This document shows positions 25,496 to 38,200 of a DNA stretch of 64,000 bases, piece by piece. Made by a program: the position numbers and the translations under genes. Numbering within the stretch: the stretch's first letter is position 1; each line of letters opens with the position of its first letter. The DNA is from Neocallimastix lanati (nom. inval.) (taxonomy: Eukaryota > Neocallimastigomycota > Neocallimastigomycetes > Neocallimastigales > Neocallimastigaceae), in the NCBI GenBank assembly GCA_016946835.1, contig JACVTC010000068.1:505001-569000 (forward strand), given 5' to 3'. The notes below the pieces were generated by a model that ran no database searches, was not told the origin of the DNA, and saw only the letters and a program-made list of their open reading frames with translations.

Positions 25496-26006
25496 ATTAT
25501 TCATTATTATTCATTATTTATTATTTATTATTTATTATTCATTATTCCATTATTTATTATTTATTATTATTATTATTTATTATTTATTATTTATTATTTA
25601 TTATTATTATTATTTATTATTTATTATTTATTATTTATTATTTATTATTTATTATTTATTATTTATTATTTATTATTTATTATTTATTATTTATTATTTA
25701 TTATTTATTATTTATTATTTATTATTTATTATTTATTATTTATTTATTATTTATTATTTATTATTATTTATTATTTATTATTTATTATTTATTATTTATT
25801 ATTTATTATTTATTATTTATTATTTATTATTTATTATTTATTATTTATTATTTATTATTTATTATTTATTATTTATTATTTATTATTTATTATTTATTAT
25901 TTAGTATTTATTATTTAATTATTTATTATTTATTATTTTATTTATTATTTATTATTATTTATTATTTAATTATTTATTATTTATTATTTATTATTTATTA
26001 TTATTT
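25496..26006. repeat. (TTTATTA)n heptanucleotide array, inverse of the 24.2 kb array
   Basis: The TTATTTA/TTTATTA unit is repeated almost perfectly for about 500 bp, with a few TTATTATTA and ATTTAATTA interruptions. The 152-codon plus ORF (25460-25918) is only the translation of this repeat (YLLFII). Confidence 0.95.
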
Positions 26007-26927
26007 AAATTTTAATTTTAATTTTTTACAAGTGAGGATTATTGATTTATTTTATATATATAATAATTTAAATATTCTATTTAAATTAAAGTATTAAGCA
26101 TATATTAACAATGTAAAGTACATATATAAAGAGAATTTGTGACACATTTAAATCTTTTTAATTTAATTTAAAAAAAAAAAAATTTAATTAATATTAAAAT
26201 CAAATGAAAAAATTTTTTTTTGGTATTTTTTTGGTATTTTGTTGGTTTGTAATACAGAAAATTTAAGATTTTTTAAAAAAGAGAATTTTTATTTTTTTAT
26301 CTATTATCCATTAATCATGATTACTACTAATTATTATTAACACTACTAATTATTAGTGTTATTATTAATTATTATTAACACTACTAATTATTATTATCAG
26401 TATTAATTATTATTAGCATTACTAATTATTAGTGTTATTATTAATTATCATTATTTATATATTATTATTATTTTATTTGAATATTTTATTATTGTTATTA
26501 GTATAATATTTTTATCAATATTATGTTTAATTTATTACAGCTTTCAAGAGAATATTCAATCATATATAAAAAAGAAAATATTTTAAAATATCAACTTCTT
26601 TTATCAAAAGAAGCAATATTATATTTAATAAATTTAATAATATATTATGTTTCATAAAAAAAGAAATATTTTTATTGTCACGCTTTTTTTTTTTCTTATA
26701 TAAATATATTTTGTATTGAAAAAATATTCTCTCTGTAGTTGAACTGATTTGATGTTAATAGCATTATTAAATTTTAAAAGGTTATATTTAAAAAATGATA
26801 AATATTATATTAACTTTCTCATTAATGTAGATTTTTATTTATTATTCATTTATTATTCAATTATTTATTATTTTATTATTCTATTATTCATTTATTTAAT
26901 ATTTATTTATTTAATATTTATTATTTT

Positions 26928-26968
<41 letters not shown>

Positions 26969-29217
26969 TATGAATTTCTTTTTTTTTTTTTTTCCTTATT
27001 TAAAAAGGTTTTTTTTTTTTTTATTTTTTAATTATTTAATAGTTTTAATTTATATTTAATTTTATTAACTATATATATTAGAATATACTATATTCAATTC
27101 AAAGTATAAATAATAAATATTTCATTGATTTTATAAAAAAAAAGATTGAAAAATAGAAAATTTTATTTTTCTTTTTTTTAATCATAAAACAAGATAATTC
27201 TTCTTTTTTATAAATTAATAAAAAAGACTCTTTAAAAATAATATTCATTATTGAAAATAATAATAATAGTATAAGAGAAAAAAAAAATACAATTTTTTTT
27301 TTTTTTTTTTGAAAATGTATGATTTTTTTTTAAATTAATTTTTAAGAAATAATTATACATTGTAAAACAAATCATTTTAAAACAAAATAATATATAAAGT
27401 ATAAAAGGAAACTAAATTAAAAGAAGTTCATTTATTATTAAAATATCATTTTTTTTCTTTTTTTCATATATATTTAAAGTTATGAAAAAAATAATTCTTT
27501 TTTAAAAATATTATATAATATTAATAAAACTCAAAAGCATTTCGCACAAAAGAAAACTGTTCTATAATATTTATATATAAATATAGTTATCTATTTTAAA
27601 GATAAAATTCAAACTAAAAAAAGAAAAAAACTCAGGAAATTATTAATTTTATAATATATATATATGTATATGTATATTTATAAATAAAGACAAAAGAGAA
27701 AACTATTTTATTTCAATAAATTCATATTTATCTAAATTGTTATATTCAATTCAGACCTTGCTTAAAAAATAACTAATTTTTCAAAGAAAGTAATGAACAA
27801 TCATTTAAATTATTATAATTATTATATAACAAATTTAATGTAAAAGGTTTAAATTAATAAAGTCCTAAAAAACAAGTATATAAATAATCTTCATATTGTT
27901 TACTTATTTCTATATTAATTTTATATTTCTATATTATTTATTTTATTTATTTATATATTTTAATACTAATTACATATTTTTATGCTAATTATATATTATA
28001 AATATATTATAATAATAATTATATAATTATATATTATATATTTATTCTAATAATAAATACATATTTATAAACTATTTACATATATATATATACTGCTTAT
28101 ATTGTTGTCCTAATTTAAATATATTATTAAAATAAACTCAATTATTCCAAAGTTTTAATTTATAGCTATAGTTCAATTTGTTAATAAAACCAAACTAATT
28201 TAAAATTCAATTAAAAATCTTAATATTTATTTTGAAACTTAAAACTCAAAAAATATTAAATATATATGTTCATAGCAATAATCATTGTAAAATTATAATA
28301 ATAACAATCATTACTTAAATCCATACGCATTTTTAAAGTATCAAAACCTCATTAAAAATTAAAATAATTAAAGTTAAAAAAATATAATAATAATAATAAA
28401 TATATATATATATTTTAACTTTAAATTTTAATTCAATCTTTTTATCATTTATTATTATTATTATTTTTATTTTTATTTTTATTTTTTTTTTTTTTTATTA
28501 TTTCAAGTATTGAAAACTTTATTATTAATTTTAATAAATTTATATAATAATAAAAAAAAAAAAAAAAGTATGATTAATAATTAATATACCCTAATTTATT
28601 TCAAAAAATTTATTACAAAAAGTTATAAACAAAACAAAAAAGAACAGAAAAAAAAAAAAAAAAAAAAAAAAAAAAACAACCAAACAAACAAACAAACAAA
28701 AAAAAAAAAAAAAAAAAAAAAAGAAATTAAAAAATTTATAATTGTACATATATTTAAAAAAATAAAAAATACTTTAATTTAAAAATTTATAATAAAAGTA
28801 TTTATGTCATTTATTTAATAGTTTATAGTCAAATAAAAATTTTCAATAAATAAAACTAAATAAAGAAAAACAAAACTAAAATAAAAGCAAAAACAATCAC
28901 AAATAGACAACCGATATATATATATTTGCTTTTATCGGTGACGAAAATTTTTATATATAATAAACATTAGTATGGTTTACATCATGATAATTAATAATTA
29001 GTCATTTTTTTTTTGATAATTTATTATTAATAATTTATATTTCAGTCAAGTAATAATTAATAATCATTTTTATTCTAATATATATAAAATATTTGCTTCA
29101 TTTTCCTATTTGTGTATCGTAGAAAAAATATATAAAATATTTAAATATATATATATATATATATAAATATATATAAAAACAAAATAATAATTGCTTTAAT
29201 TATTATTATTTTTTTTT

Positions 29218-29266
<49 letters not shown>

Positions 29267-29296
29267 ATAAATTATAAATTATTATAATATCATAAA
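26007..29296. other. AT-rich spacer and 5' flank of the giant glycosyltransferase gene
   Basis: No coding signal. It contains imperfect TATTATTAACACTACTAATTA repeats (26320-26440) and TTTA repeats (26830-26970). A-runs occur at about 28652-28676, 28700-28722 and 29218-29262. A short hairpin ACCGATA(28910)...TATCGGT(28939) lies about 360 bp upstream of the ATG. The 45-base A-run ends 34 bases before the start codon. Confidence 0.55.
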
Positions 29297-32200
29297 ATGG
29301 ATAGTAAAGAAAACGAAACCAATATTAGTAATTATAAATGGCAAATTTGCTATCAAAAGCCATTATTTGATGGAGATATTATAAAAAGTTTTGCTCTCTG
29401 GAATTCCGATTTAAGTTATTTGAAAGAGGTGAAAAAACCTGTGGATTTATTAATAATACAATATCATGCATTTTATAAAAGTGCTTCAAATAATAATATC
29501 TACTGTGATAACTCTTCTGTTGAATTTTCACCTCTAGATTCAGTCATTTTAGATGTTGATAACCATAATGGTAAACGACAAATGAATGCTTCTACTAAAG
29601 ATAAATTTATAGGTAGGAATGTTAGTAATGAAGCCCTCGTTAATCATATAGATAATTTAAATTATAATCAAAGTAATTTAGAAAGAATGGATCTTTCCGA
29701 TATTCCTTTTTCAAGTTATAATACCAATAACAAATCTTCGACGACAAATCTGAATAATGTTAATTCATGTAAAGACTCAGTGCCTCAGTATGGTTTTAAA
29801 CATATTGTCATTGACGTGGATATTTCTATATTTATGAGAACCTTCTCTGATAATATCAGTGCTTTATCCATCGGTGAGTACATTATTAATAGAATTAGAA
29901 AAGTCATAGAAATGGGCTCAATTAATTGGATTTGGGGTTTCTACTTCTCAAATCTTCAAGATCTTATCAATAAATATGGTATGGAGGATTGTCAACAATT
30001 CCTTTTTTATTTTAAAAAAATTTTCCCATACTACGCGATCTTCACGGATATCACTAAAATCAATGTCTTTGAAGAAATTCGTGATTTAATTCATGGTATC
30101 CTTCTTTTCAATGTCGTCTTCCATTCCAATGGACGAGTAAAATCTCGATGGGAATGGGATAATATGAAGTTCCAAGATTATGTCACTGCCTTAAGAAATG
30201 AAATTAATTTAAGAACAGATTTTATTGTTCTCGATATCGAAGTTTTAACTCCAGAAAAAATTAAACATAAAAAATTCCATCAATATTATCAAGAGCGTAG
30301 TTACTACCGTAAATGGCTCATCAATAATAACTTTAAAGGTTGGATCTCTTTCGATCCTAATTTTAATTCCTTAAAATGCATTTGTCCACCAGAATTCTCA
30401 AATGTGAATGATCTTGATATCTATGATATGTGTTCCTCTTCTGACGTTCAATCCTGTCATCAATTAATCATGAAAATGTTACCTCAATTGGAATGGAAGG
30501 ATATGCCATTAAATCGTAGTATTTGGAATAAAGTTCTTCATGAACTAAATTTGCCAATAGAAATTACTAAACGTATTCCCTCGATTACCAATGTTACTCA
30601 AATTGAACTCTCGGATATTCTTCTTTTCCAACCTCCGAAACCAAAATTTCCGTCGATCAATGAAGTTATTCAAGAATCGTTTACCGATCAAATTAACCTA
30701 AACCTAAGCCAAAGGAAAAAGAATAACAGTGAATTTGAAATCGTTAGGAGTACCGATAGTCTCAATGAAAATTCTAAATCGGTTAATATCACCTCTATTC
30801 ATTGGGAAAACCCAAATCAAGATCATCGAGTTTTCAGTACAACTGCTATAGGTGAAACCTATGGTAATGAACGTCGTAAACAAGTAGAAATTAAACTCAT
30901 CGATATCATGATTAATCTTTTAGAAAAGAATTTATTAAGATCTATTAACTCACCTGTACCACCTCCTTCCCCTTCAAATCGTCAGGATAATTCAAAATCT
31001 CCTGCCCTCTTGAATCGCAATGGCAATGATAACCTCATCAATTCCTTATCCCATGATGAATACAAACCTCAACCAGAAATGGAAGAAATTATTCAATTTA
31101 TTGATGATATCATTCATCATCCTTCCTCATTAGTTTATTGTATTCTTAATGAAGTCTTTGATGGCTATGAAGTTGCTATCCAATATTTTAAGGACCTTCG
31201 TGAAAAGCTTATTAATAATCAAGTATCTATCTACATTAGTACCAATTCTTCTTTCATTTTAAAGGAAAGTCCTGAAAACTTACCCTATAAAAAGGTTTGG
31301 GCCATCATGGGTCTTGATGATAATGATAGGTTCTATATTTTTATCCCAGAAAACACACCCAATATTGTGGAATTAATCATCAATTGTTACTTTAGAAGAT
31401 TCTTCTATCATGACGCCGGTAAATGTTTACTTCTGGAAAGTTTGGTTGTGGCTCAAGCTCGACCCGATAGCCTACCCATCTCTCACCGTATCCTCTATGA
31501 AATTGAAAACAGTTCCTACTCTGAATTATTCTACTTTATTCGTAATACCTATTTAACTCAAAGTTCCCTCGAAAATAAAATTAAAAATCCAGTGGAACGA
31601 GAATTACTTACTGCTTATGCGAGTTACGTCTCTGATTACTCTCATTATCTCTTGATAGAAAAGTTTGATTATCTCGATAAGATTAAGGAACAAGTGAAAA
31701 AAGGTTATACTCCGGTCTATGTACCGGAAAGGGAAATGTATGAATTTGTTGCCTATTGTACTTTGGATCCATCTGGGGATAAATTAATTAGGGAGTTCAG
31801 TCATAGGATTATGGATTCTATGATTAGAAATCATTATCATACGGACTCCTCCGAAGCTTTGGCGCTTTCCTATCTTTTTATGCTGTTTTGGAAAGCTTGT
31901 CGTCGTGTCGCTTGGATTAACATGGAATCCTCCTTAATTAATATGAATCCATGTTTTATTCCTGATTATGATCAAGTCGCCGTTGGTATGGAAATGATAA
32001 CTACTCCATCCAATTTAAAAATGATGTTTGATCTCAACAGCCATCAGTTAGCAAAATATATGCATCCTTTCCTTCGTAAGAATGTTAAAGAAAGCAGTGA
32101 AATCAAAAAAAATTTAAATTCGATTCTAGATAATATGGATAAAGGAACAGATACTAAAATGGTTAGATCATTAGCGAATACTTTCCTTTTCATTTATCCA

Positions 32201-35200
32201 ATCATCCTCGATTTAATCCTGATTCTTTGTATGAATTCTGGTATTTTTATTAATGGTTATATGGATAATAGGACAAAGGATGTCTTGAGTTTCATCTTTA
32301 TCCTAATGTTCCCTATTTGTGGTGGACTGATGAATTCAATGGTGAGGACTTGTACATTTTACTATTTCAATAAGTCCTTCTCCTTAATGACTGCTGCTTT
32401 CTTAAGAAGATATTCTGCTAGTTTAATCATTCTAAGTATCACTAGTATTCTCATTGGTATTGGTACCCTCTTCCGTACTAATTATGATGTGATTCTCATG
32501 ATTCTCTTTATTATCTATACCTTCCTTTTCGGACATTACTTGATTCTTTTTGCTAATCTCAGTTCTATCAAAAATATTAACGTTTGGTTCTTTAAAAACA
32601 AGGGTTCAATGTTAGCTCTCCTAGGTACTGTCATACTCTTGATACCAAACCTCATTTGTTACTTTATCTTCAAGAATACAAATACAAATATAGATACAAA
32701 TGCAAATATATATTCAAATACAAATATAGATACCTATACAAATACAAATACAAATACAAATACAAATACAAATACAAATACAAATATAAATATAAATACA
32801 TATTCAGATACCTATTCTTATTCAAATATAAATTTAAATACAAATTTAAATATAAATATAAATTCAAATGTAGATATAAATACAAATACCAATATCGATG
32901 GTGTTACAAAATCCTCCTACTCTAAAATTATTCTTGCCATCTATGATTTAGGTTTTTTGATCGCTAACCTGGTAATGCTTTTTGGTTATCGTCGTCTCTC
33001 TCATGATTGCTTGAACTTTACCAATAAAATTAGGATTCCAACCAAAGAAGAAATTTTAGATTTCTATGCCTTGAATCATCCAAAACCAACTCTTTTTGTT
33101 GGGGAATCTCAAAATAATTATTTAAAACGTGTGACTTTATGGGAACGTTCTGCTCGTATCTATTATAGAAGTATGATCAATGAAGCAAGTAAAAATGTCA
33201 CTAATCGCAATCTGAACCCCGGTAACGGTAATGATCATTCACTTATTTACGAAAGAATTCAACAACAAAATTGGGAAGAGGAATTAATGAACTGGTACCT
33301 TCAAAGATCTGGTACTACAGCTCCCTTACAATACAGTCAAGAATGGGATACGGTGTTGGAAGAAGCTCTCGAGGAATTAAGAAAGAAAAATCAAGAAGAA
33401 AAAATTAATCGTGGTGATTTATTATTCGATTTTGAGCGGGTCGCCATATACTTTGGTATTTTTTACTTTATTTACATTTTCATTGATAAATGGTCTTTTT
33501 TCATTCTTGAAGGAAAATCATACCTCTTCTTACCTGATCAATTAAAAAATAGAATGAATATTCCATTCGAAGATTATCTCTATGGTTCCCTCTACGCTAC
33601 TCTCTTCTTGTTTATTTGTTCCGGCTTTTTGAAGTGGTTTATTCATCAACTCTTGGTAAGTAAGAATGAGGGTGAAGAGGAAAAAAATAGTCGTTTAGAT
33701 TGGTTCACTTCCAGAGAAATCATGATTCAATGTAGAAAAAATAATATGTATGTCTATCGAACAGAATTAATTAAATTTCTCTTCATCATTTTCGTTATGC
33801 TTCTCATGACAACTGGTATTATCTTTCTTATTCATGGCTATAATCAAAAGGTTTTCCAAACCTTTGGAATTTTAGCTTTTGGTTTTGTGGGTTTCCTTAT
33901 CGGTCTCTTTCATAAACTTTTCTTCTTATCTCGTGAATGCGAGGTTCGTCTAAATAAATACTTAATTATCATCATCCTTTTCGGTATCGGAGTCTCTGCC
34001 TTCTTAAAATTCTATGTCGGTACCCCACTTTATTCCTTTTATTCTACCTGTATTAGTGGTTGGCTCTTCTGTAGTATAGCCGTCATTATATACTATGGTA
34101 GGTTCAACTCAGAGGTTCATTACTCTCTTCATCTCTCTTCTCCCCCCTCTTCATCTCCATTTCCATTTCCATTTCCATCTCCATCTCCATCTCCATCTCC
34201 ATCACTACCATCAATTCCAACACCACCACCACATCATTCTCTTTTTTCTTTTTCTTCATCTTCTTCAGCTTCATCTTCTCCTTTTCTACATCTAGCCTCT
34301 TCTGGTCAACGTTTTATCGGTCAAAAGAATGATATATTAGCACGTGAAAATTTAGAAATTTATCTTAGAAAAATTGCTCATAAGAATTTCATTACTCCTT
34401 CCGAAATTCTCTTGAAAAGTGTCTATGGAAAAATCTTGGATGCTAAAGATAATTTTAGAACGCTTTCTTCTCGTAATATCCTAAAAATTTGTTTCCCTGA
34501 TGCCGATGATTTACTTCAAGACATCTATGAATGCTTCTATAATGGTGGTATTAAGGTTAAAATTGCACCAGAGGAAGTCTTTAATATTCGTGGTGAACGG
34601 TATTGTGCTATCTCTCATAAAATTAAAGAAAAAGATATTCTCGTGGTGTATACTTTCCTTCCTCAAATTACTTCCGACTATACTACGTCTGATCAAATTA
34701 ATCCTAAGATTACTGAATGGGTAGCTGCTGCTGTAGTTCATGAATTTGCTGAACAAAATGCAGGTTATTCTCATGCTGAAGCGGCTCTGTTAGAACTTTT
34801 AATGAAAAATGGTGAAAACCTTGGTGAACTTCCCATTCGTTATCTCTATCAAATTTGTGTCTCAGATAAACGTGAATTAAAAAAGTTGATCTATGGCTAT
34901 GTTGAATTAGAAAAGAAAAAGGCCCTCTTTGATATTGATATCGATAGTGAATGGGAAAGGTTAAAACGTAACACGAAACTCTTCCTCATTCAACTCAATA
35001 CGATCTGGTATAAATACATTAATCGTATCTCGAAAAATTATAATATTGAAAGCATCAGTATTAACGGTAGGATTCCAAGTGACTTAAATCGATTGCTTCA
35101 TAAGAAACATAATAGTTTAATGAAAATGAATCAAATTATTGCTCTTTCCGTTCTTTCCATTTACATTGCTCGAAGAATCAACGATTTCTGTATCAGCGAA

Positions 35201-38200
35201 AAATTACCAAAGGAAATTAGGTTAAATCGTAAACGTTCCTTAAAGAAACAAGCCTCAAAGGAACGATTTAATCGTCGATACAGTCTCTCTCGTTCCATTA
35301 GTCGTAAATTACCAGTAAGTTTGAAAGAAAGAATGAAGCGAGGAAATAAATCTTTTACTTCTTCTTCTTCTTCTTTTACTTCTTCTTCTTCATCATCTTC
35401 ATCATCATCTTCTTCTTCTAATCCTTTTAATTCTTCCTCTTCTAATAGTATTAATGTTATTTCTAATATTCGTAATAAGTTTATTGAGGGCTTAGAAGAA
35501 TTAGAATTTATTATCTATTTAGCGGTGACAGGGGATGATCGTTTTGGTCGTGAATTCAGTAGTAGTACTCATCATTTTTACTTCACTCGTCTCCTCTTTT
35601 TCATCATTTTCAAGATATCCCATAAAATTCGTTGGATACTCACAAAGAAATTTTACCTCTCCGAAAATAATATCAAGAATTTATTGGTCCAAATGAAGAG
35701 GGGCCGTTTCCGTGATCACTACTACAATAAAGAAAATCAAATTGAACGTATTCATTCGTATAATTCTTCCTTAAATCATGTCGTCAGTTTAATAGAAGGT
35801 CATCACAAAGGATATCTCGTCTCCACTCGCTTCCATCAACAACAACAAACTAAGGCTACAACGGTAGATTGGAAACCTACTGAAAATGATAGACCCTTCA
35901 GTATCGGTTTCTTTAATTATAATACTGGTCAATTAGTTAAGGAACATGAACTCGATGCTAATAGGAATGTTCTCTTCACCACCTACTATGAATATACTAA
36001 TGAATGTCAGCTCTTCCCTAGAAAAATTTATAAACTTTATGGAGAAATTAGTAGTGCCAACTGTAGAGATTTCGTTCAAATAGCAAATTCTCCTGAACTC
36101 TGTGAAGAACACTACCTTACCGGTAATGAATTATCCCTCATTACGATGTCGGTACTTCATGTTCGTAACCGTCATGGTGAACCCGTTGATATTCAAGTCA
36201 CCTATACCTATGATCATGAGAATACGACCCTCCATTACGCGCAACACGACTTTACAACCTATAAATGTAAAAGTGAAAAGTGGGTCATGGTCGTTTACTA
36301 TGCAGAAAAATGGAGAAATGATGACCCTAAATTTAGTAAAGGTACTCCTCCAAGTTCTTTTTCAATTCCTTCTCCCTCTTCACTAACTCTAACTTCTCCA
36401 AAATTAAAAAAGGTTCATTTTTATTCGTTAACTGATCCACAAAATGAATATGTCACTGAATTTGATTATTCTCATCCTTATTATGTTAAGAATACAACCG
36501 TCTTACTCTCCTCCTCGGATGCCTCCGGAGAAGAAAAATTCAACCCAATTCCAGTCCCTACCCCTAAGGAAATTGCTGAAGATCCTTATGGTCTTTTAAG
36601 CCGTTCTCCTCCCCACTCTTTTTACTTTAATAATGAACTTTTAACCTATTACCTTTATAAGGAATCAAAATCCTTCCCTATCTTCTCCAAGAAAGGTAAA
36701 AAAATTTCTTATTTTACCGAACCTTACAGTACTCCACGATGTCGTCAAGAACTTTGGAATTTTTGGAAAGCTAGTAATCTAGCAGGTGTATTCGCTCGTG
36801 ATATTGATGAAGCTATTCTTCGTAAGGAAAAAACCCTTCAATCCTACTGGAAACATCGTGATATGGGTTATCGTAAAAGGGCTTGTCAAGATCTTCAAAG
36901 GGAAGCGGAGGCTCTAGATACTATTTTAATGATTAATGATCTTCCAACCCTTCCTTCTAACCTTCCCCTTCGATTTAACGATTTAGCCATTTTAGCCACC
37001 GGTGGAGATGCTATCGAAAGATCTTCCTCTAAAGCCTTAAGGATTCAAAGAGCAAAGATTGGTACTAATACTAATACTGATACTAAAGTTGGTACTAATG
37101 TCATTACTAATGCTAATACTAAGGTTGGAACTAATGTCAATACTAATACTGATACTAATATTGATACTAATACTAATACTAATACTAATGCCGAGGTTAC
37201 CCATCCTAGCTTTTCTTACATTTCTACTATTTCGCATTCAAAAAGTAAGTCCTTCCAACCAAATATTATTTTACCTTCAATTCATGATCCACAGACCCAG
37301 ACCATCTCCATCAATGATGATAGTAATAGTATGTATAATGATTATAATAATGATATAAGTATTGACATAAGTAATTATTATTTTGATAATGATGATGGTA
37401 ATGATGATGGTAATGATGATGGTTATGATGATTATGATTATGATTATAATCATCGTAATCATTACAATAATAATTTTTCAAAGGATAATCATAATGATAA
37501 CTGTAATGATAACTGTAATGATAAAAGTCATGGCAATAGTAATGATGATAATGATGGTAATAATATTGATGAAATTTTAGAGGTTGTCAATTTGGATAGT
37601 GGTACTTGGCCAACGGGTGGTGGTAGTGTTGGTAACTGTCGTAGAGATTTAATTGATTATTTAGATCATCTTCGTTGGACGGCTATTGTTGAAATTGGAA
37701 GAAGAAGAAGAAGAAAGGAATTGGTTCAACGAAATTTCCAAATAGAAAAAAATATTACTTCGATTCATTGCCTTCCACTTTGGGATAATGATTTTGATTT
37801 CCCTTCACCTCATGAAAATATCTACTGTGGTGATCATGACTATCTTTCGCTACGTCGAAAGACGCAGGCCACCAGAGATAATATTATTGAATCTATCTTC
37901 CTTCCGTTGGTTAAACTTCTTATCCAAGGGATGGTGGAAACTAAGTTTACCGAAAATAATTTGGATCGTTATGAAAAACTTTTCATTGATTTTTATCTCT
38001 ACTTTCAAAAGTGTGATTGGTCTATCTCTTGGAATCATAAGAAGACTCGAATTTGTTGGTTGAAGACCTGGTTAGAACATTGTAAAAAGGAATTAAATCG
38101 AGGTAATATTCTCAGTATCGAAATACCAACCGTTTCTGAAATTGAGATGCTTTTCTCTCTTACCACTCGATTATTGCTTCCAATTACCACTAAAATTCCA

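Noticed and set aside
25460-25918. 152-codon plus-strand ORF (YLLFII repeats)
   Set aside because: Pure translation of the TTTATTA satellite: a 7-bp unit reads open in all frames free of stops.
24216-26006. Heptanucleotide arrays as telomere or CRISPR
   Set aside because: The unit has no G-rich strand and lies internally in both orientations, and there are no spacers or cas genes; it is a simple satellite.
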